From assembly GCF_001672895.1 (NCBI RefSeq), contig NZ_LZKP01000153.1, positions 1-64,000 on the forward strand: a stretch of DNA of 64,000 nucleotides. The letters run 5' to 3'. Both the position numbers and the translations under genes were made by a program. Below are positions 54,301-61,009 of the stretch, in pieces. The notes beneath the pieces were generated by a model that was not told where the DNA came from, made no database searches, and was given only the letters and a program-made list of their open reading frames with translations. Position 1 is the first letter of the stretch, and each line of letters opens with the position of its first letter. The stretch comes from Mycobacterium sp. E740. Its GTDB lineage: Bacteria > Actinomycetota > Actinomycetes > Mycobacteriales > Mycobacteriaceae.

Positions 54301-57300
54301 AAGATGCCGGTTCGGCTGCCGCGCAACGAGGCCGGCGAATACCCCGCCCGTTCCAGACCTTCCCAGGCCGTCTCGAGCGTCAGCCGCTGTTGCGGCTCGA
54401 TCCAGACGGCTTCGCGCGGAGAGATGCCGAAGAACTCGGGATCGAATCCGTCGATCTCGTCGAGGAATCCACCGAAGCGCGTGTAGATCTTGCCAGGAGT
54501 CTCGGGATCCGGGTCGTAGAACTCCTCGATGTCGTACCGATCCTCCGGGACCTCCCGGATCGCATCGACACCACCGGACAGCACCTCCCAGAAAGCTTCC
54601 GGATCCGGCGCACCGGGGAACCGGCACGACACTGCGACGACCGCGATCGGTTCGTCGGTACGCGTCACCGCGGCGGTGAGTTCCGGCGCCGGAGCCGGCT
54701 GGTCGCTGAGTTTGAGGATGTCGCCGAGCAGGTAGTCGGCGACGTCGGACAGCCGGGGATGGTCCATCACCAACGTGACCGGAATCTCGTGCCCCACACC
54801 CTGTTCGAGGCGGCGCCGCAGTTCGACGGCCATCAACGAGTCCATGCCGAGGTCGAAGAAACCCGCGTCCTCGCGGATCTGCGCGGCGTCGACGCGTGTC
54901 ACGTCGGCCACCGCGTCGCGCAGGTAGTCGGTCAGAAGTTTGCGGCGCTGCTGCACCGGAGCGTGGGTGAGTCGCTCGACCAGCTTGGTGTTCCCTGAGG
55001 GCAGCACAGCCGGTGCCGTCGAGTCGGCAGGCAACTCACGCTCCAACTGCGCCAGAAACCCGCGCCGGCCGGCCTGCTGGTAGATCGGCAGGAACCGGGC
55101 CCAGTTGATCCGGGCCACCACTCCTTGTGCAGATGAAGCGGAGACCACATCGGCAAGACCGGCCAGCGCGTCGGCCGGTGACAGCGTCTTCACTCCGCGT
55201 TGCTCCAGTCGCGCGCGCGAGTCGGCGTCGGCCATGCCGGCAGACCATGGGCCGAAGTTGACGCTGACCCCGGCGACGCCCTGCTCGCGCTGACGCCAAG
55301 CCAGGCCGTCGAGGAACGCGTTGGCCGCACCATAGGCGGTCTGACCGTATCCGCCCCACACCGACGCGATCGACGAGGTGCTGATGAAGAAGTCGAGCGG
55401 AAGGTCAGCCGTCGCTGCACTCAGATGCCAAGCGCCCCAGACCTTTCCCGCGAAGACGCGATCCATCTCGGCTTGCTGCGAGTCGAAGTCCGCACCGTTG
55501 AGCGGGGTGGTGCCGTTCTCTCCAGCTGCGTGGACGATGCCGGCGAGCGTCGGCATGTCGGCCCGCACCGTGGTCAGCACACGTGCGACCTCCTGCGCAT
55601 CGGCGACGTCGGCCGTCATGATGCGGAATTCGCAGCCGTGCCGTTCGCTCAGCGTGTCGATGCGACGCTGAACGTCTTCGCTGGGCTCCCGCCGACTGGT
55701 CAGCACCAGGTGCTTCGCGCCGTGCGCGGCCAGATGTCCGGCGATCTCCAGCCCGATCGCCCCGAGGCCGCCGGTCACCAGATATGTTGCTTCGTCACGC
55801 AGTTGCAGCGGCACACCGCTCGGCTGGCCGCTTCGCCGGACCAGCCTGGGCACATAGGTCGCGTGGTCGCGCAGCGCGAACTGGTCTTCCCGAACGGCCG
55901 AGTCGTGGGACGCCGCAATCCGGTTGACGACCGCAGACCACTCGTCGACGCCGGCTTCTTCACCGGGCGGCAAGTCGACCAGCCCACCCCACAGTTGTGG
56001 CAGCTCCAACGCCGCGGCCCGGCCGAACCCCCACAGGCAGCTCTGATCCGGTGCCACGCAGTCACCGTCGACGACGCGCTGCGCGCCCTTTGTCACCAGC
56101 CAGACGGGCGCGCGCAGTTCGGCGGTGACCGCGGCGCGGAAGAGCCGCCGTGTTCCGCCCAGGATGCGGTGTTGCATCTCCAGCAGTGACTGCATCGACG
56201 GTGTGGTGTCGAGGTCGATGGACGCGACATGCACCACCCGCAGCGCCGGATCCGCTGCTGCCGCAGCGCGTAGTTCTTCTGCGAGCGCTGCTTCGTCGGC
56301 GTCGGACGTCGGTAACCCGGCGGTCCGGTGCTGGTGGCCGGCTGCGGTGAGCACGTCGGCCAGGGGTCGGATGGTGTCGGGTTGGTCGCCGACGATGATC
56401 CACGTCGCGGTCGCGCCCGAGTGTGCAGCGGGCGACTCCTCCCAGCGGAACTCGTAGCGGTCGTCGGCGATCGACCGGCTTGTCCGTTGCCGGTTGTGTT
56501 GTGCGGCAAGCTTGGTCAGCACGTCGATGGCCTGAGGGTCCTCGCCCGCCCCGTCGAGTAGCGCCGCGAGTTCCTCGATCCGGCCGTCCTCGAGCAGACG
56601 CAGGGTGTCTGTGCGGGGCCCGTCGAGGTTCTGCTGTTGGTTGGGGCGCTCCCGGGTGTCTCGGTACCAGTATTCGCGGTGCTCGAACGGATAGCGGGGG
56701 AGGTCGATCTTGCGCGCGTGCGCCTGTCGCATTGCACCGAAGTCGGGCACGTGGCCCAAGACGTAAGCGCCGGCGACTGCTTCGGTGATCTGCCGGTGGT
56801 CGGCAATGGTCGGGCGCAGCGACGCGATGACCCGCGGCGCGGTGGCCGGATCCGGCCAAGCCCCCAGCGCCGCGGCGGTGAGTACCGGTCGCGGCCCGAT
56901 CTCCAGTAGCACCTTGCAGTTCTGCTCGGCGAGCGTGCGCACGCTCTTGGCGAACTCCACCGGTTGACGCGCGTGACGGCGCCAGTAGGCGGCATCGAGT
57001 TTGACGCTCCTGCCGAGCGCGGCGCCGGTGCGGTTGTCGATCAGAATCCGTTGCGGCGCCCTGAATTCGAACTGCGCAGCGAAAGCTTCGAAGTCGCCGA
57101 GGATCGGTTCCAGCAGCGCCGAGTGGAACGCGTGGCTCGTCTCGAGCCAGTCGCATCGCACCCCCTCGGCGGACAGCGGAGCGATCGCCTTCTCCAAATC
57201 CTCTGCCGGACCGGACAACACGATGTTGGTGCCGTTGTAAGCGGCGACCGACAGGCTCGGGAACTCGTCGGCCCGGCTCTCCACACGATCGGCGGAGGTG

Positions 57301-59345
57301 AATACCGCGACCATCCGGCCGCCGGCGGGCAGACTGCCGAACAGACGGCCGCGTTCGGCCATGAGTCGCGCGCCGTCCTCGAGAGAGAACACCCCCGCGA
57401 CGCACGCCGCCGAGTACTGGCCGACGCTGTGGCCGAGCACGACATCGGGTTGCAAACCCCACGACTGCCAGAGCGCGGCCAACCCCATCTCCACCGCGAA
57501 CAGCGCCGGCTGCGCGTAGGACGTCTGTCGTAACGTCTCCTCACGGTCCGGGCCGTCCAGCTCGAAAATCACGTCCAGCAAGGGCTTTTCGAGGACATCG
57601 GCGACCGCTGCCGCGCACCGCTGCACCGTCTCGGCGAACACCGGCTCGGTGTGGAACAGTTCGGACGCCATGCCGGCGTACTGGCTGCCCTGTCCGGTGA
57701 ACAGCCACGCCGTCTTCGGCGCCTCATACGACTCCCCGCGAAAGAGGCCTGGCGCAGGGCGGTCCTCAGCGAGCGCGCTCAACAGCTCGATCGCGGACTC
57801 TCTCGAATCGGCGACCACCGCGGCGCGGTGCTCGAGGTGCGCTCGGCCCACGCCGGCGGTGAAGCACGCGTCGGCCAAGGTGGCCTCGGGGTGTGCGCTC
57901 AGCCAGTGGCGGTACTGATCGGCGAGCTGCACCAGAGCCGACGGCGTCCGCGCCGACAGCGGCAGAAGACTGAACTGCCCGTCGCCGTCCCGCGTGGCGC
58001 CGGCGCCGTCCGGATGCGCCGGCTGGGCGGGCGCTTCCTCGACGATGACGTGCGCGTTGGTCCCGGCGAACCCGAACGAGCTGATCCCGGCGATACGGGG
58101 CACCCCGTCGCGTTTCCAGGCGGTGGCGTCCTTGACGACCTCCACCGGCAGCCGCTCCCAGGGGATGTGCGGCGACGGATTCTGGAAGTGCAGGTGCGGC
58201 GGCAGCAACTCGTTCTCGAGCGACAGGACGACCTTGATGATACCCGCTATCCCCGCGGCCGCCTCGAGGTGACCGATGTTGGTCTTCGCCGACCCGATCA
58301 ACAGCGGCCGGTCGGCGTCGCGTCCGGCACCGAGCACCGCACCGGCGGCCTGCGCTTCGATGGGGTCACCCAGCGACGTGCCGGTGCCGTGCGCCTCCAG
58401 GTACCCCACTTCGCTGGGCTCGACGCCGGCGCGGCTCAGCGCGTCGGTGATGACCCGTTGCTGCGCAACGCCGTTCGGCACCGTCAACCCGCCCGATGCG
58501 CCGTCCTGGTTGATGGCGCTGCCGCGGATCACGGCCCGGATCCGGTCCCCGTCGCGGATCGCGTCGTCGAGCCGCTTGATGACGATGACACCGCAACCTT
58601 CGCCCCGCACGTAGCCGTCCGCGGCCGCGTCGAACGTCTTGCAGCGGCCGTCGGGCGCGAGCATGTGGGCGTGCGAGAACGTGATCATGGTCGCCGGGGT
58701 GAGCAGGAGGTTCACGCCGCCGGCGAGGGCGAGGTCGCATTCGCCTAACCGCAGCGCCTGGCACGCCTGATGGATGGCCACCAACGACGAGCTGCATGCC
58801 GTGTCGACGGCGACCGCGGGCCCCTGCAGCCCCAGGCGGTAGCTGATCCGGCCGGCCGCCGCCGCGTGCGACGTCCCGATGGCCATGTAGGCCTCGATCT
58901 CCGGGTAGGTCAGCTCGTCGGAAGCCATCCCGAGGTAGTCGTGGGTGGACATCCCGACGAACACGCCGGTGTTGCTGTCGGCCAGGCTGCTCGGCGCGGT
59001 GCCGGAATGCTCGACCGCGTGCCACGCCGTCTCCAGCAGCAGCCGATGTTGCGGGTCCATCAACCTGACCTCGCGCGTCGACACACCGAAGAACGGCGCG
59101 TCGAAGCCCGTCGCGTCGTCGACGAAACCGGCACGGCGCGTCACGACCTTGCCGGGCGCGTCTGGATCGTCGTCGAAGAACTCGTCGACGTCCCAGCGGT
59201 CCTCCGGCACCTCCGACACGGCGTCGCGGCCGTCGCGCAGCACCTCCCAGAACCCGTCGGCGTCTCGGGCGCCAGGAAAACGCGCTGCGTAGCCGATGAT
59301 GGCGAGACGCGGGGCCGGCTCGATCGGATGTACGGCGGATCCCAT
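48363..59345 (-). CDS. pks: Bimodular type I polyketide synthase for phleic acids (TPP locus Pks)
   Basis: 3660 residues from ATG 59345, which has GGGAGG 8 bases upstream. Module 1: KS 12-437 (Cys184, His319, His359), AT 546-840 (Ser640), KR 1188-1370 (GGLGAIG 1192-1198, Tyr1338), ACP (Ser1503). Module 2: KS 1565-1990 (Cys1736, His1871, His1911), AT 2098-2400 (Ser2192), DH 2460-2740 (His2490 in HVIYGTVVVPG, likely Asp2660), ER 2965-3285 (SGGVGLYAVQ near 3111), KR 3296-3470 (Tyr3442), ACP (Ser3600). Both ATs have HAFH, the malonyl-CoA signature, so no methyl branches are expected. There is no thioesterase; PapA3 probably offloads. Length, domain order and the papA3-mmpL10 neighbours match the trehalose polyphleate synthase of M. 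smegmatis (MSMEG_0408). Iterative use of the two modules would give one double bond every four carbons. Confidence 0.93.
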   Translation of the reverse strand: MGSAVHPIEPAPRLAIIGYAARFPGARDADGFWEVLRDGRDAVSEVPEDRWDVDEFFDDDPDAPGKVVTRRAGFVDDATGFDAPFFGVSTREVRLMDPQHRLLLETAWHAVEHSGTAPSSLADSNTGVFVGMSTHDYLGMASDELTYPEIEAYMAIGTSHAAAAGRISYRLGLQGPAVAVDTACSSSLVAIHQACQALRLGECDLALAGGVNLLLTPATMITFSHAHMLAPDGRCKTFDAAADGYVRGEGCGVIVIKRLDDAIRDGDRIRAVIRGSAINQDGASGGLTVPNGVAQQRVITDALSRAGVEPSEVGYLEAHGTGTSLGDPIEAQAAGAVLGAGRDADRPLLIGSAKTNIGHLEAAAGIAGIIKVVLSLENELLPPHLHFQNPSPHIPWERLPVEVVKDATAWKRDGVPRIAGISSFGFAGTNAHVIVEEAPAQPAHPDGAGATRDGDGQFSLLPLSARTPSALVQLADQYRHWLSAHPEATLADACFTAGVGRAHLEHRAAVVADSRESAIELLSALAEDRPAPGLFRGESYEAPKTAWLFTGQGSQYAGMASELFHTEPVFAETVQRCAAAVADVLEKPLLDVIFELDGPDREETLRQTSYAQPALFAVEMGLAALWQSWGLQPDVVLGHSVGQYSAACVAGVFSLEDGARLMAERGRLFGSLPAGGRMVAVFTSADRVESRADEFPSLSVAAYNGTNIVLSGPAEDLEKAIAPLSAEGVRCDWLETSHAFHSALLEPILGDFEAFAAQFEFRAPQRILIDNRTGAALGRSVKLDAAYWRRHARQPVEFAKSVRTLAEQNCKVLLEIGPRPVLTAAALGAWPDPATAPRVIASLRPTIADHRQITEAVAGAYVLGHVPDFGAMRQAHARKIDLPRYPFEHREYWYRDTRERPNQQQNLDGPRTDTLRLLEDGRIEELAALLDGAGEDPQAIDVLTKLAAQHNRQRTSRSIADDRYEFRWEESPAAHSGATATWIIVGDQPDTIRPLADVLTAAGHQHRTAGLPTSDADEAALAEELRAAAAADPALRVVHVASIDLDTTPSMQSLLEMQHRILGGTRRLFRAAVTAELRAPVWLVTKGAQRVVDGDCVAPDQSCLWGFGRAAALELPQLWGGLVDLPPGEEAGVDEWSAVVNRIAASHDSAVREDQFALRDHATYVPRLVRRSGQPSGVPLQLRDEATYLVTGGLGAIGLEIAGHLAAHGAKHLVLTSRREPSEDVQRRIDTLSERHGCEFRIMTADVADAQEVARVLTTVRADMPTLAGIVHAAGENGTTPLNGADFDSQQAEMDRVFAGKVWGAWHLSAATADLPLDFFISTSSIASVWGGYGQTAYGAANAFLDGLAWRQREQGVAGVSVNFGPWSAGMADADSRARLEQRGVKTLSPADALAGLADVVSASSAQGVVARINWARFLPIYQQAGRRGFLAQLERELPADSTAPAVLPSGNTKLVERLTHAPVQQRRKLLTDYLRDAVADVTRVDAAQIREDAGFFDLGMDSLMAVELRRRLEQGVGHEIPVTLVMDHPRLSDVADYLLGDILKLSDQPAPAPELTAAVTRTDEPIAVVAVSCRFPGAPDPEAFWEVLSGGVDAIREVPEDRYDIEEFYDPDPETPGKIYTRFGGFLDEIDGFDPEFFGISPREAVWIEPQQRLTLETAWEGLERAGYSPASLRGSRTGIFMGVAANEYAHLLSSESVDKIEPYFITGNALNAVSGRVAFALGLEGPAVAVDTACSSALVAVHQACQALHAGDCDMALAGGVNVLLSPVTVIAASRARMLSPVGRCKTFDASADGYVRSEGCGILVLKRLSDAVRDGDRVQAVIAGSGVNQDGASSGLTVPNGGAQQRLIKTVLARAGVTGGDVDYLEAHGTGTPLGDPIEVQAAAAAYGAARDADRPLLMGSVKTNVGHLESASGAAGLIKVVLSLQHQLLPQSLHFDNPSPHIPWDSLPVRVVEEATPWQTNGKPRRAGVSSFGFTGTNAHVLIEEAPPAPVAAEDGSAAAESAEQPVNVLALSARTPEALLALAQRYGAWFEKYPDADLAEVCLTAGTGRSHFEHRAALVVDSVESAREGLVDLAANRQRPGVVRGECTERPTTAWLFTGQGSQYPGMARELFTAEPVFAETVKRCAEAVDGMLPRPLLDVLFATTREDAEALRHTSFAQPALYAVEMGLARLWQSWGVEPDVVLGHSVGQYAAACVAGVFSLEDGARLMAERGRLFGSLPEGGRMVAVFTDAKQVEDTAAEFPRVSVGAYNGPNTVLSGPGEDLEQIVARFGDEGIRCTWLETSHAFHSELLDPVLDEFEAYAARMQFAAPTLPLVCNRTGAVLTTQTPLDAQYWRRHSRQPVQFAESVRTVAALGCSVLMEIGPQPVLTGAAVQVWPEHMPAPRAVVSLRKGVGDRRQITDALAAAYVGGHRLDFAALHGQRRRRLELPTYPFQRRRFWPKTSGITVDGPAVSGLLGSAKDLASGDSVYTTRLSVKSQPWLSDHVIYGTVVVPGATYVTMALAAVGAPARAKDIFFYEPIILPEKSSREVQLTLHPLEDSGEVSFKLHSRPYGVRDAEWSLNADGTVLSDTDFTDEPISGSEEPIDEVVERLGRMRPQDLFETFADAELNWGPTWSESLKALWVAEGEAIGDIIVGEKLAEHLGTEPMHPVLMDLCTGVTFPAFPSHLALERGVNDMFLPLRYGQVWLLEKIPRRFYCRAKWHASGVDNETQVFDLDFVDRDGRLLGGIREFTVKRAPREALLRGLGGDATRLLYTLGWHEVPLPPSDDDVAPVNGTWLIAGFDELAAQVPGCIPFHQTVDAEPLGPLLVNAHERGVGFSGVVWRASAPGTDESSAETAERIEAEIAQLLSVVHTVQSGSVKLPGGLWISTDRAVATESGEPVDPVQAALWGFGRTTINEEPALRCKLVDSDGSPEAARVLAGLLAEPIDEPELALRQGKLLASRLLPWARSGHLTVPRSADYVLAPTERGAIDNLRLVETEVTPPGEGYVQVRVEAAGLNFRDVLNVLGLYPGDPGPIGGDFAGIVTQLGDGVTGVEVGQRVYGFMQGAFCSRFNVPLQLVAPLPEGLSAVAAATIPAAALTVRLAFDWAQLKPGDRVLIHAASGGVGLYAVQMAQQHGAVVFATASKYKRATLREMGVQYVYDSRTTDFADQILADTDGAGVDVVLNSLTNEGFVEATVRATAQNGRFAEIAKRDIWTLEQMASARPDIAYEIVALDLTALQNPDHVKRLLTEVSDGMASQEWTPLPAEIYPITEARAAFRRMQQARHIGKIVCQIPVPLQPRPERSYLITGGLGAIGLHTASYFAQLGAGDIVLTSRRAPDATTQQAIDDITERYKCRIHVFTADVGDESDVAQLLQRIRAELPPLAGVAHLAGVLDDALLSQQSLERFRTTLAPKAFGACHLDRLTKDDDLDFFIVSSSVSSVFGSPGQANYATANALLDGLVARRRAQGLPATGVNFGPWAQGGMASSEAASANIGAQGLIPLEPSAALSALTEVVANGTGQATVVKANWQRAAKVLGAVRPPILDLVLPRPEGEMTGDSELLKQLQEIPVPQRAGFVTEFLQREVQNFLRLAQPPAATSRFLDLGTDSLMAIELRNRLHSQFGGAFTINATAVFDYPTIGGLAEYLVGQLPDAQTAEAPEEHPVSPSE

Positions 59346-59463
59346 GCCGTTTTCCTCCCTTGCGTCGGCGGTCAGAAGATGGCCGGACGGGCACCTGTCG
59401 CCGCCTGAAGTGGAACTCCTTTCGGAGACTATGGCATCGGCGGATGGGATTCTGGGCTTTCCA

Positions 59464-59487
59464 GGTTCGCCCAAAGGCTGGGCGACC
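59464..59487. promoter_or_regulatory. Inverted repeat in the pks/papA3 divergent promoter
   Basis: GGTTCGCCCA and TGGGCGACC flank AAGGC; pairing is perfect except for one bulged T. It lies about 120 bases from the pks start and 74 from the papA3 start, as a shared operator or an mRNA hairpin could. The remaining intergenic bases (59346-59560) hold no gene. Confidence 0.45.
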
Positions 59488-59560
59488 GCTGTCTTAACGG
59501 GGGTATGTTGATCCCGCACGGCTGATGTCGCATCCGGCGGCCGAGCGGGAGGACGGCGTA

Positions 59561-60982
59561 TTGCGCATCGGCAAGATCACTGTTGGCGCACTCGACGAAT
59601 GGTCGCTGAAGCCGGGCACCGTCATCTCCTGGCACCCGACAGCGTCCGCGCAGGAGAAGGCGCGACAAGCGCCGGTCAGCACGGTGCCCATCAGCTACAT
59701 GCAGCGTCAACATCTGCAGAACTTCTGTGAACGGACAGCGGCGGGACTGAACTTCTCCCGGCAGATCATCGCCAGCTGCGACGTGTCCGGCCAGTGCGAC
59801 ATCGAGGCGATGGATCACGCCGTCAACGCGTACCTGCGCCGGCACGACACGTTCCGCAGCTGGTTCGAGCAGACCGGCGACGGGGAGTTCGTGCGGCACG
59901 CGCTCGAGGATCCGGCCGACATCGAGTTCATGCCTGTCAATCACGGCAGCCTGACCATCGACGAGATCCACGCCCACGTCGTGGGCATCCCGAGCCCATT
60001 AGAGTGGGCCTGCTTCACATTCGGGATCATCCAGAACGAGGACTTCTTCACTTTCTTCGCCGCCGCCGATCATGTGCACGGGGATGCGACGTTGATCGGC
60101 ACCACGATGCTGGAAGCCAATGGGATGTATTCGGCGCTGAGCACAAGCGGTATCGCGCTCACTCTTCCCGAGGCCGGCAGCTTCGATGAATTCTGTGTCC
60201 GCGAACGCGAGCGCACTTCGGCGCTGACGGTGGATTCGCCCGAGGTTCGGGCCTGGATCGACTTCGCCGAAGCCAACGACGGCGGCTTTCCCGAATTCCC
60301 GCTTCCGCTGGGTAATCCGCGCGAATCGACGAGCAGTGACATGACGTCGGAAATCCTAATGGACCCTGCCCAGACCGAACGTTTCGAATCGGCGTGCACG
60401 GCGGCCGGCGCCCGGTTCATCGGCGGCCTCTTCGCCTGCCTCGCGCAGGTCGAGCACGAACTGACCGGCGCTCTCACCTACTACGGGCTCACGCCGCGCG
60501 ATTCCCGCAGCGCCACAGACAATTTCATGACGCAGGGCTGGTTCACCGGCTTGATCCCGATCACCGTGCCGATAGGCGCCGCTTCGTTCGGTGACGCCGC
60601 ATGGGCGGCCCAGGCTTCTTTCGACTCGAACCTGAATATGGCGAAGGTGCCGTATTACCGCGTGCTGGAATTGGCGCCGTGGCTGCGATGGCCACAACCG
60701 AATTTCCCCGTGTCGAATTTCTTCCACGGTGGCGCCGCTCCGCTCAATGCTGTGCTGGCAGCCGCCGACATGGGTTTGGCGAACAATATCGGGATCTATC
60801 CGGACGGCCGGTTCTCGTACCAGCTCACCATTTACATATTCCGCTACGGCGAGGGCACGGCGATGGCGGTCATGCATCCCGACAATGCTGTGGCCAGAAA
60901 GTCCGTCGCCCGCTATATGGACACGATGAGGTCGGTGGCCGCGCTGGTCGCCGACAGCGGGCACTGGGGCCGTGTCGCATAG
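59561..60982 (+). CDS. papA3: Polyketide-associated acyltransferase PapA3
   Basis: 473 residues of the Pap family, which transfers acyl chains from Pks or CoA to trehalose. The catalytic H-x3-D lies in FAAADHVHGDATLIG (His171, Asp175). The C-terminal half has FFHGGAAPLNAVLAAADMGL and LTIYIFRYGEGTAMAVMH. TTG 59561 (RIGKITVGALDEWSLKPG) with GGGAGG 8 bases upstream is preferred; ATG 59525 adds 12 residues and lacks a ribosome site. In the TPP pathway PapA3 is reported to make trehalose palmitate-type precursors. mmpL10 follows 27 bases downstream. Confidence 0.9.
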   Translation: MRIGKITVGALDEWSLKPGTVISWHPTASAQEKARQAPVSTVPISYMQRQHLQNFCERTAAGLNFSRQIIASCDVSGQCDIEAMDHAVNAYLRRHDTFRSWFEQTGDGEFVRHALEDPADIEFMPVNHGSLTIDEIHAHVVGIPSPLEWACFTFGIIQNEDFFTFFAAADHVHGDATLIGTTMLEANGMYSALSTSGIALTLPEAGSFDEFCVRERERTSALTVDSPEVRAWIDFAEANDGGFPEFPLPLGNPRESTSSDMTSEILMDPAQTERFESACTAAGARFIGGLFACLAQVEHELTGALTYYGLTPRDSRSATDNFMTQGWFTGLIPITVPIGAASFGDAAWAAQASFDSNLNMAKVPYYRVLELAPWLRWPQPNFPVSNFFHGGAAPLNAVLAAADMGLANNIGIYPDGRFSYQLTIYIFRYGEGTAMAVMHPDNAVARKSVARYMDTMRSVAALVADSGHWGRVA

Positions 60983-61009
60983 CGCGGAGCAGGAGGGGAT
61001 GAGGGGAAC

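Noticed and set aside
59525..59560. ATG 59525 as the papA3 start
   Set aside because: TTG 59561 has GGGAGG at 8 bases and begins with the usual Pap N-terminus; the ATG has no ribosome site. It remains possible.
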